This document shows positions 9,779-19,630 of a stretch of DNA of 64,000 nt, piece after piece (the first letter of the stretch is position 1; every line of letters starts with the position of its first letter). The stretch comes from Membranipora membranacea (taxonomy: Eukaryota; Bryozoa; Gymnolaemata; Cheilostomatida; Membraniporidae), in assembly GCA_914767715.1 (NCBI GenBank), contig OU612075.1, positions 15,686,001 to 15,750,000 of the forward strand. The letters run 5' to 3'. A model generated the notes under the pieces. It was not told where the DNA came from. It saw only the letters and a list, made by a program, of their open reading frames with translations, and made no database searches. Made by a program: the position numbers and the translations under genes.

Positions 9779-11027
9779 AGCAAGTGCACCCATAATATGG
9801 GGAATATTATGATTTCCCCAATCTAATTTGTGCAGCCAACCTAATATAAACTATCAATGCAACCACAATGTATAAAATAAAAAGTAAACAAAACCTCAAT
9901 GTTCATAATAAAATCTCCACCTTGCTAAGTAGACGCTTTTAAGGTGGTGCACCAAAATAACAGAACATTGAGGAAGTAGTTTAGACAAAGATTATAAATA
10001 CTCATTGGTTTAGATAATGTTGCGTGGGATTTGAACCTCTAACATGAATTGACAAAGAATTCCCTCCTCTTAACATAATAGGATATAATGCAATCGGACA
10101 CCAACTCATCGATTATTGAATGGGAGATCTGTTGGCTGATGATTATTGCAGTAATAGCGTTTAAAGGTGTGGCTACATGTCACGATGTAATCACAGGCCG
10201 ATGGCATGTCTAGACATGCTAGGCCGATCTCACACTGCTACACAGGCCTATGGGTTAGTACTCGATGGTTTAGTGAGTTATAGTGGGGTAATAAATCAGG
10301 TGCCTATTTTGACCAATTAACTCCCTCAGTTCAATCGATTGACCAATGATATTTAATGGGCGTGTTAACAAATGACCGGATATGTCATATTAAATCCGGG
10401 TCTTTGTCACTTAGAATCTTCACCAAATAAAATTTCATTCTTCTGTAAAATTGATTTTCCTATGCTATACTATGGATGTCATGTCAGGACAGCTTCCATT
10501 TCCAAGTGATACAGCTATTACCTTCCATATTTTCACTACAGCACCACTCCTATCTTTGTAGTTATGGTCTTTTTTATCATAAATAAGAGGATGTGATTTA
10601 ACTACAGATATTATCAACTCCTCCATTTTTGATAGCCTGTCACAATTTGATAGATGACGTGTTTAACCGCGTAATTATTTAAGCAAGCAATCAACAACCA
10701 ATCAGCATAGAGGATCGTCTAGATCACTCGGGCAAAAGACCAACAAGTTGGATGTCCACTTAACACGAGTAATCACTCGTGCAGATCCACCGATTAACCA
10801 CTCGTGACCCCAAATCGATGTAAAAATCGTGACATGTAGCCACACCTTAAGAGTATAAAGCATTTAGCAGGGTGGAGCTTTTATTATGAACAATATGGTT
10901 CTGTTTACCTTTGATATCATACATTCTGACTCATAGAAATTTTATTGATAGTTTGTATTAGGTTGGCTGCACAATTTGGATTGGGGAAAAAGTAATATTC
11001 CCTATATCATGTGCACTCGCTACTTTA
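9779..11027. mobile_element. Inverted-repeat DNA element (about 155-bp arms), nested
   Basis: Left arm 9779-9936 and right arm about 10,872-11,027 are inverted copies. The shared cores are AGCAAGTGCAC / GTGCACTCGCT, GGGGAATATTA, TTGTGCAGCCAACCTAATA and TTCATAATAAAA.CTCCACC. A second element (10,164-10,848) is nested inside. A loose third piece of the arm recurs at 11,211-11,250. No coding capacity was seen. Confidence 0.75.
10164..10848. mobile_element. Nested DNA element with 23-bp perfect TIR
   Basis: Starts with AAGGTGTGGCTACATGTCAC followed by GAT, and ends with the exact reverse complement. It carries TTAA-like flanks (TTTA on the left, TTAA on the right), which are too short to fix the target duplication. 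The interior (685 bp in total) has no open frame of note. Confidence 0.8.
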
Positions 11028-11256
11028 ATTATATAACTTGCTAAAACAATCTTTCTGCTTTCATTTCTTGACAAAGTATGAGCACTTATATGTTTTAATA
11101 AATTCTCTCGCTACAGGAAAATTGATTCTAGGTTTAACAAAAATACACAAGCGTTCCCATATCACTGATGGTTTGTCAAGAAAAGATGGAAGAATATATG
11201 ACACAAAATGGAAGTGCACATAACTATAGGGAATATTACTTTTTCCCCAAAGTATA

Positions 11257-11742
11257 TAGGAAAGCAAAAAACAACCAGTGTTCTTATCAAAGCTTTTCCA
11301 TTGAAATAAGCAAACAAAGTAAATTTTTTCGAACAAGGAAATTATTGGATGGTGTAACCTAATTTTAAGTGCGAAAATCCAGGTCTAGAAGGGTCTAAAG
11401 TATGTTATCTCCCCTGTTTTGGGTTAACATTAAAATATCTTTGACTACGCTACCGTTGTCCAATACTGTTTTTTGATAATTTTCTAGTGAAAGTAGAGTA
11501 GTCTTGTAACTGTTCTAGGTATGCCCAGGCTAGGTTTACTGCTATACTGTAAGAGGATCATCATTCAAATGTGAATCCGTTGTAGAGGAGATAAAATACT
11601 CTAGTCCCTTCTAGACCTGGATTTTCTCACTTCAAATTGGTTACACCATTCAATAATGTCCTTGTGCGAGAAAATTTACTAATTTGTTCATTGAAACAGC
11701 AAAGTTTTGATATGAACACTGGTTGTTTTTTGCTTTCCTAAA
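11257..11742. mobile_element. Foldback hairpin element
   Basis: The arms at about 11,257-11,417 and 11,589-11,742 are inverted copies. Both contain TAGGAAAGCAAAAAACAACC and AGTGTTC, GGTGTAACC, AAAATCCAGGTCTAGA and AGGG. The loop is about 170 bp. The predicted stem is very long and diverged, with no protein. Confidence 0.8.
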
Positions 11743-12087
11743 CACTTAAATGGATTAAGTTGAATTGTGATGCAAACCACAGCTAAATGCAATTAACATA
11801 AGCCCTGTATACTTATACCCCACTTTCATAGCTAAGTGAAGCTGCTTCAGTCGCGTCTAACAAGCAGATGCTGGCTACGTTGATGATATATATCAACACA
11901 CTTTAAGACAAAATGCTAACGGACGACGTGATTTACTGATGAAGGTGATCTAGTCTTTGATAACTTCCCTCTGGCAGGGTCAGAATGATAAAATACCGTG
12001 TTAATACCAGAAAGTCTAGTTGTTTCTTTTATTTTACAAAACGATGATTTAATCATGACATATTGATTAAATTTACTCACAAATAGA

Positions 12088-12206
12088 ATATGTATATGTA
12101 TATGTGTATGCGTATGCGTATGCGTATGCGTATGCGTATGGGTATGCGTATGCGTATGCGTATGCATATGCGTATGCGTATGCGTATGCGTATGCGTATG
12201 CATATG
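12088..12206. repeat. GTATGC hexanucleotide array
   Basis: About 19 units, starting as TATGTA and turning into GTATGC, with two GCATAT variants. It abuts the 5' side of the LINE at 12.3 kb. It is open in several frames, encoding Tyr-Ala and His-Thr dipeptide runs, which are by-products of the repeat. Confidence 0.95.
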
Positions 12207-12260
12207 TTTCTGGTTCTGAGGCTACAGTTTTAAGACTTGTTTTAAGCAGCTCCGACAAAA

Positions 12261-13544
12261 ATGAGACATTTTATCATTTTTATCATCTATAATGTACTAG
12301 TCTACAGTTCCCAGTCACACCAGCAGAAAGATCTTCCTGCAAGCTTCACAACGGTACTCAGAATGGCAAAACAACACCTGACATACTCTAGAGAACAACT
12401 ACTGAAAATCCATCCCTCTGCACAAAGGAACAACAAATTTGAATGGAGCCATACTGTCTCTATACTCAAGCAGAGTAATCACCCGACCTCAGAACCTACT
12501 GGATCGAGAATTCAGGCTATTGTAAGTAGCAAGCTACCATCAAACTGCTACTCATACAAACAAAGAGCCTATTATCATAATCTGATAACTGCTCCTACTT
12601 ATCGATCAGTGATGCGCTATGACATTCCAACATATCATCACAGGGCCAGATCCAGCGGTGTGAAAGGGGAAGCAGGGGTTGCACTGGTGCAACCTTGGTC
12701 AACCCCCCACCCTGGCTATGGCCGCCTGGCAAGCGCACAATGCTTGGTCAACCGAGCAGGCTATACTAAAGGTTATAATAATAAGAAACGAACAAATGAA
12801 AATCTACCGCGGGCAAGAGAACAAACTTTAATTAATCCATCGAGACCCACAGTATTTCTTGGAAATTGCCAATCCTTGACCTCAAAGAAATTAGATGAAC
12901 TTCGTCTATTATGCTCAAGCCACAAAATCGATGTCATCCTAGCTACAGAAACGTGGTTCAAGACAACAAAAGACATCCAGATGCCAGACTACAAGCTATA
13001 CTCGTCACATCGTGTGCAGCGTAGCTGTGGAGGCGCAGCTATATATACATCAAAAGATCTACCATCACAACAACTACATGCTTACACCTTCAATGATGAC
13101 ATCGTTTCTGCAATCTGGGTGAAGGTTCCAGTCAGCACCAGCTCCTGCACTTCTCTTATATACGGCTGCCTCTATCATCCGCCGAGAGCCAATGAGGAGA
13201 CAACTCTAGACTACCTAGCTAAGACTCTAACCGACATGATCGTGAGATACCCAAATCATACTATTGTATTAGGCGGTGATTTCAATACCCTGAATTGTAA
13301 CATCCTTGAGGCCGTATTCAAACTCACCAACATAGTTTGTTTTCCAACCAGAAAAGATGCTTACCTTGACAAAATTTTTAGTAATGATAAATCTTATTTG
13401 AGTGCTAATGTGACTAAGTGTGCCCCCCTCGGCAAATCTGATCATGCTTGTGTTTCAATTAATGATGTTGTTCTCAAGAAATGTGAATATAGGACAGTGT
13501 ATAAGCGCTCAGTTACCACAGGAACAATATCAGGCTTGATATAG
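12261..13544 (+). pseudogene. LINE A endonuclease ORF
   Basis: A 427-codon frame. The N-terminal part (about 190 residues) is Ser/Thr/Tyr-rich and not recognised. From residue 195 the endonuclease/exonuclease/phosphatase fold is visible: FLGNCQSL (Asn metal site), DVILATETWF (Glu), YHPP, VLGGDFNTL (Asp/Asn), and KSDHACVSI (terminal Asp-His). This enzyme nicks target DNA to prime reverse transcription. The frame stops at 13,544, shortly after the SDH motif, through a frameshift. The true protein continues in frame 2 from about 13,515 (IDWSYLDPIKNLDAKVEAY). Confidence 0.85.
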
Positions 13545-13648
13545 CTAAGATAGACTGGTCATATCTCGATCCCATTAAGAACCTAGATGCTAAAGTAGAA
13601 GCGTATCAGACAATAGTCACTGTTGTATATCACAAACATTGTCCGCTT

Positions 13649-13918
13649 ATGAGATTCTGCATTCCTCAGAATAGCTCACCTGCATGGGAAACCCCCCTCA
13701 CACAAAAGCTAAGGCGTGCAAAGGAGAAAGCTTCCAGCCAAGGGAAACCCTCATATAGCTATCTCCGGACTATGCTTGATCTAATTATAACAAAATCAAA
13801 GCGAAGCTTCTTCGATCAAAAGATCAATCACCTGAAAGCTGGTACTGCAAATTGGTGGAAGAATGTCAGATCCTTTGATAGTAAATCGAAAGCCAAGGTA
13901 CCGACACTATATCATTGA
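13649..13918 (+). pseudogene. LINE A linker between endonuclease and RT (shifted frame)
   Basis: Reads SSPAWETPLTQKLRRAKEKA, then RSFFDQKINHLKAGTANWWK and NVRSF. This is the usual connecting region of Jockey/CR1-type ORF2. It is in a different frame from both flanking parts, so two indels bracket it. The minus-strand copy keeps the FFDQ..WW region only in part, up to about 34,735. Confidence 0.75.
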
Positions 13919-14876
13919 TGACACAGTTCATGACCCACAGCAGTTTGTCAACAAACCCAACAACTACTACGTTACTATGGATGTTCAACCACCAACTGAT
14001 TATACAAGTTACCAAATTGATGAGCTCTGTTCTGTTGACGATGTTCCAATAGGTCAAGTGAAAATTGCGCTGAGAAATATAGAAACTCAGAAGTCCGTCC
14101 ACAGTAAAGATTATCCTCCCTGGATAAGCAAACTATGTCACGAAGACCTCTGTGTACCGATAGCCGATATAATCAACCATTCACAAAGAGAAGCAAAGTT
14201 CCCAGCACTCTACAAAACTGCAGAAGTTATACCGATAGCTAAAACAAACTCTCCATCCACTTGTAAAGACTATCGCCCAATATCTCTTCTATGGCATGTA
14301 GGTAAAGTTGCTGAAAACTTCATAAACAGACGAATCCGTACCCATATCCTCCCCAAGCTGCAAGGCAACCAGTTTGCCTATATGCCGGGTGTAGGATGCA
14401 CAGATGCTCTTGTTAGCGTTCTTGATGATGTCACCAAGGCCATGGACAATTGTAACAACATCGGGGCCCAGATGATATTGTATGATTTCAGCAAGGCCTT
14501 TGACCTTATGAATCACACTCTTCTTCTACAAAAGTTGAGACAGTTTGAGCTCCCAAACGCCCTTGTGGCTTTAGTCGCGAGTTATCTAGAAAACAGAAAA
14601 CAACAAGTAGTGATTCATCAGCACCAAGTGAAATCTCACACTGCATCTTCCAACATAGGCGTTCCACAAGGGACCTTGTGTGGACCTACTCTATGGTTGG
14701 CGTTTGTTGATTCGCTTCAATTCTCCACTGCCAGCACTGTGAAATACGCTGATGACACAACCAACTACCTGTCTCTCCAGAAAGCTGATCTTCAAATAAT
14801 AAGCAATACTTACAACGCTGTCAAGTTTGAACCTCCACCCGTCAGTCAGCAGCTTATCGATGAATGTACTAAATAG
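13863..14876 (+). pseudogene. LINE A reverse transcriptase
   Basis: RT blocks are visible in order: CKDYRPISLLWHVGKVAEN, NQFAYMPGVGCTDAL, LYDFSKAFDLMNH (catalytic Asp), NIGVPQGTLCGPTLW, and VKYADDTTNYLSLQ (catalytic Asp pair). It ends at TAG after DECTK, where the sister copy reads DECSDWA, so the stop replaces a Trp codon. The thumb region continues in the same frame from 14,892. Confidence 0.92.
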
Positions 14877-14891
14877 GCGCACGACAACAAA

Positions 14892-15530
14892 ATGCTACTG
14901 AATGCTACAAAAACTAAGACATTGAACCTTTCTCTTAAGAAACAGATGATAATGTCGAAAACTCTCACAATGAATCAATCACACAACGTAGACAACGTAG
15001 CTTCTACCAAACTACTCGGTCTTACCATCGACCAACATCTACGATTCAATGAGCATGTGGCTAACATCACTAAGTCAGCGAACAAAAGATGTCACGGTCT
15101 GCTCGTATTAAAACAGTCCGGAGTAAACCAACAAAGCCTAGTACTAATGTACAAAACCCAAGTAGTCGCAGCTATCACCCACGCTGCAGGTGCTTGGTAC
15201 CCTTACACCACCGAATGTCTGAGGAATGATATTGAGAGATGTCAGCGGCTTGCTATGAGGATTATTTTCTCTGACCTCGAACACTACGATGATCGACTTG
15301 CAGCTGCGAATTTGCTACCACTAAATGACTTACTAAACGACATATGCCACAAATACGTACATCGTATTTTATCTGACGATAACCATCCCCTACACAATCG
15401 ACTTCCGCTCAATAAAACCAGACTCAGACGCTCAACCCGAAACTCTGAGGGCACCATTAGTATGCCTAAATGTCGAACTGAGAAGAGAAAATGTGGAATT
15501 TTTGCCAATCCTGAGTTTTATGCCGTTTGA
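14892..15530 (+). pseudogene. LINE A RT thumb and C-terminal region
   Basis: Reads MLLNATKTKTLNLSLKK, STKLLGLTIDQHLRFNEHV, KRCHGLLVLKQSGVNQQSL and ERCQRLAMRII, ending PKCRTEKRKCGIFANP. It is in frame with the RT block upstream, separated only by the stop codon. The minus-strand sister (32,286-32,876) matches at most positions. Confidence 0.9.
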
Positions 15531-15655
15531 AATGATTTATTTTATTTTTGTTCATATATTTTTAGAGGGGCTTTTTGAAAGCACACTACTTTTATTATGT
15601 AAGCATTCTCGGATGAGAAGTCATAAATTAAACAAACAAACAAACAAACAAACAA

Positions 15656-15706
15656 ATGTACGTACATGAGTATGTATGTACATACCTATGTACATTCATA
15701 CATACA
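15656..15706. repeat. TGTA/TACA-rich microsatellite
   Basis: Follows the (CAAA)n LINE tail. It contains TGTACGTACA and repeated TATGTATGTACATA and CATACATA, partly self-complementary. Confidence 0.8.
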
Positions 15707-18650
15707 TTGTATTGAACACAAGGCAATTCAAAATACTTAAATTAAGCTTAGTGACTTTGTGAAACGTTAACAATAATAATCGACTTTCACTTCGCTACTC
15801 TGATACTGGGATACAGCAGTATATGTCATTTATAAATGATCTGTGAGTTTATCATTGTGGGAATAAAGGTAGTCTCTTTAGAACAGAACGCTTTCTCTGC
15901 TTTGTTCTGTTCTATGCAGCCCTTAGAACTACTAACTTTTGTGGAACATAATTGTATTGAAACATCGATGAGCTGATTCTTTTGGAATTATATATTCATT
16001 GTTGCTCATTGTTACCGACATTATTGTGTATGTTAATATGATATTTGAACTGGGCAGTCCATTGTGCCAGTTCTTTATGTTAGGTGTCATAAATCCGTTT
16101 CTATCAACCAGATACCAGCACATTCAGTGTATAGAAATTCAAGCCACCGATATGAAATACGACGAAATATTCCATCAGAACACAATTACATGGATAAAAG
16201 CTAGCATCCTGTTTTGCCCAAAGGAACAAATGTGTATTGTCAAGCTTCAACAGACAAGAGAAATAATTGCCTCTGAAAAATACATAAGCCTGAAGCCGGA
16301 GAGAGGGTATTCTGATCAGAGTCAACTTGAACTTTGTCTCTATTTTTGTTGACTGTATCAATGACTTTGCATTCTTGACTTAAAAGGAAAACCTTGTTGT
16401 ACTTCATCAGTGAGTTATCATGACTGAAACTTCTCGTAGTAGTATTCAACAACATTATTGCGATGGCATAACGCAAATCTGACTCAAAATAGAAAATTTT
16501 TGGGTTTGTGCCTCCGACGATGCCTTCATATCAGTCCTTAATTATTAGCTCCCTGAGATGGGAAGTTTGTAGTATGGCTAAAGAAATTAAAAAAACTGAA
16601 CAGAATTATTTTGAATAACTCCAATGTGTTAGTGTATCATTTACAAAGTATCTCTAAGGGCTACCGGAAATAGAAACGGCCAACAAAATCATCCCAGGAG
16701 CAGATCTCATAGTAAAGATACTCCTCTACTGCAAGAGCTTTTCGGACTATAATAAAAGACTTGTTTGGTAATGTCCTGCAAAAAAATCCCCTGAATCATA
16801 ACGAAAAACTGTACTAACAGGAATTCCAAGATAAAGTACCTCCCTTTTGATATCAAGTTAGTGCTCAGAATTTTAGGGATGGTGACCTTATTAGAATCAC
16901 ACTTATATCCCTGCTGAAATCTAACACTTTATATAGTTAAATGTTAAAACATTTTGCTGTCGTAATAGGCGATTGGTATATGAGATAACTACTATAATAT
17001 TCAACCACAGTTGCCACAGGTTTCTCAGATAATCTCCTCATGAGTGAATGATAGCGGCACCGACTCACAGATTAGCCTTGTTGTGTTTTACTCGGAATTA
17101 AGATATTTTACAATTTGATGAGTTTATCACTGACTTGATAAGTTTTGGTTTAAATGAAATGCTTATTAAGTAAGGTGAATAATTATGCCAGAAGTTGAAT
17201 AATGGAGCTTCCTATATAAAAACGATTCAACAACTCCAGTAAATCTAGTGGTATATACTTCAGAAAACTATTTAGTAACTCAAATAGCAAGTTATGTATG
17301 TCACAGGTAAAAAGCTTTAAATCTTAAAATTACCATTATCCATTACGACCATTATCCAGTTTATTTTTACCGCTCAAAATGGTACATGGTGACATGTCTT
17401 ACAAAAATATCTAATATCTATGAAGTAGGAACCTTACTCATAGTAGGGATCCCAAACCAACTTAAAAAATAATAGACTGACTGTAGGCTCACTGAGGTTA
17501 CATTCATTGTCTTGGGCTACGATAATCTCTAGCAAAAACGTTAGATTAGTAGAGATACTTAATATTGATATTACTGATATGACACTGATATTAATGTAAT
17601 CATGTGTATTCAGCCTCTCGACACCTTTCCTTTTGTGCAATTTGGATTGAATAGTGACATTGACATGGCATAATTTGCAATCAACATTAATGCCAGTCAC
17701 TTGAATTGGCCATAAGGAATAATATCAATTTCTGTCAGCACAAGAGGGAATTTTTGACAGATAAGTAAGATTATGCCATGCAGATCCGATCTTTTGGCTG
17801 TTTCGCAGAAAAGGGAATTCTTCCTGTTTATAGCAGCTTGTCTTTTAATTACTTTGCTAATCCTTGTTTATCATAGTTTAACAGTAACTCATTGTTGTCA
17901 TGAGGCTAGAGGCAGCGCAGCGCCATGATATCCGTCTTTTGCAATATCCATATGTCACCCCCAGAGGAAACAAACTTGTTTTAGGTGGCTTTAACTTGCA
18001 ATTCACTCATTTGAAAGACATGGAATGACAACTCCTTTAGTGCGGAATATGCAAAAGAAGTAAAATTCACCAAGCATGAGAAACAATTTGTAATTAATCG
18101 ATGATAACAATATCGATCAATGACTATGATTAAATATATTGTACAACAAGCGGCTGCATATATTATATAAAGCAATATGATACAACTGATACACACTCTT
18201 ACTATATAGATTGTTGTCATTTTCTGATTAGGGACATCAATAAATATCCCTCTTTCTTTGATGAACTCTGAAATATCTTGCTTACAGCTTCCCTGAAGTA
18301 GTGGCTTCTATGCTGCTGCCTCCAATTCACAAGAGTCCTCTGACTTGGAGTCTTCAAAGTTTGAAGTGGAATGTTTCTTTTAAAATAAATTTAATTGATT
18401 GCAGTAATCATTATGAATAATGTTTTCTATGCTTTTGAAGAACGTTTTTTTTGTTTTCGAAGAATGTTTTCCTTGTCTGAAGTGGTTGCAGGGGAGGAAT
18501 TTAACTTAACTCTGCAGAGCAGAGGTGTATGACAATTTGAGGTCTAGTGCTCAAATGCCCCAGGATAGTTTTTTTTTATTACAGATTGACCACTTCCTTG
18601 ATACCAGTAAAATGCTAATGTTCCAGACAGGGATAATTGTAATTATGGGA
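15707..18650. other. No gene recognised
   Basis: AT-rich sequence. The longest frames (for example 15,999-16,352 plus, with overlapping frames on the minus strand) have no motif, no flanking splice logic and biased composition, so they are not called. Confidence 0.5.
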
Positions 18651-18659
18651 GTTGTCTGA

Positions 18660-19021
18660 GCTTAAAGCACTGTTGCCACACAGCCAAATGTGTGCTTATA
18701 GAATTCTGTGTAGCTCAAAACTAATGAAATGAGGCTGCAATCTCAGCATTGTCACCTGATCATCACCTGTCAACTGATCGTCAAAATTAGGGTATGAAAT
18801 TAATTATCTACCGCATCAGGTGATGTAGATACCGTCTTACTAGTGCACACTGTACACGTCATAAGCTGGTGCGTAGATTTCATGCCATGATTTTGAAGAT
18901 CAGTTTGTGCAAATTATTTGTCCATTAGGTGACAATTATGAGATTTAACTCTCAATTAATTATCTTGGAGCTATGCAGAATTCAATGAGCACAAATTTGC
19001 ATGAGTGGCAGCAGTAGTTTA
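18660..19021. mobile_element. Palindromic MITE-like element
   Basis: The arms at about 18,660-18,815 and 18,860-19,021 are inverted. They share CACTGTTGCCAC / AGTGGCAGCAGTAGT, AGAATTC.G..TAGCTC, TCTCA..ATTGTCACCT and GCATGAAAT. The loop is about 45 bp. No coding content. Confidence 0.7.
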
Positions 19022-19334
19022 AGCTATATTTGATGCGCCAGAGTTCGTGATTTATGTGTATTTGTGTGTATTTTGTATGAGGAACACTGAACCGAAAATA
19101 GAAATCTATCAAAATTATGATTGATTTAATTATACTTTTCTCTGCAGTAAGCTTCTGACATAATTAATAATATGACCGGGTATTCAACATCCACTGCATG
19201 GCATAAAGTGGCATTTGATAATCCTAACGGTACCACCATCACATCTCTATCGACAGGCTACGATTTGAACGACATTAGCCGATAACCATATACTAGATGC
19301 ACCTCATGTTCTAAAATATTTCTCATATTTATTT

Positions 19335-19452
19335 CAGCTATACCAGCTATACCAGCTATACCAGCTATACCAGCTATACCAGCTATACCAGCTATACCAG
19401 CTATACCAGCTATACCAGCTATACCAGCTATACCAGCTATACCAGCTATACA
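19335..19452. repeat. CAGCTATAC 9-bp minisatellite
   Basis: Thirteen almost perfect tandem copies. The low divergence suggests recent expansion. Confidence 0.97.
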
Positions 19453-19549
19453 GTAAGCTTAGATGTCTACAGATTTCAGGCCTGCGAATTTCAGGTAAGT
19501 TTGTCCAAGATGAGAAGATTTCAAGCTTTTAACTCAACTACAAAAATCC

Positions 19550-19630
19550 CTTCCCCAACTGGGAGTTGAATCTGGAACCTTCTGCGTGCCACGCTAAAGT
19601 CATACCACTGAGCCACGCCCCTCTGTGGTG
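19550..19630 (-). repeat. tRNA-like SINE head
   Basis: The minus strand reads GGCGTGGCTCAGTGGTATGA (A-box type) and, about 35 bases on, GAAGGTTCCAGATTCAACTC (B-box type with a mutated core). Pairing of the acceptor and anticodon arms is poor, so this is a tRNA-derived repeat and not a gene. Confidence 0.6.

Larger units (their letters stand above)
12260..15656 (+). mobile_element. Non-LTR retrotransposon (LINE family A), degenerate but near full length
   Basis: Carries an apurinic-type endonuclease, then reverse transcriptase, then a 3' UTR containing TTCTCGGATGAGAAGTC, and finally a (CAAA)n tail at 15,628-15,656. The frame is broken near 13,510, returns near 13,900, and is closed by TAG at about 14,874. 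The minus-strand copy at 32.15-34.74 kb shares the protein and the 3' UTR. The domain order and tail fit a CR1/Jockey-like clade, but the clade was not resolved. The 5' boundary is uncertain (it could begin at the hexamer array). Confidence 0.92.

Noticed and set aside
12073-12292. Frames encoding Tyr-Ala and His-Thr dipeptide runs on both strands
   Set aside because: Produced by the GTATGC hexamer array, with no other coding evidence.
15999-16352. 117-codon plus-strand frame
   Set aside because: No motif or start context, antisense frames are also open, and composition is like the surrounding DNA.
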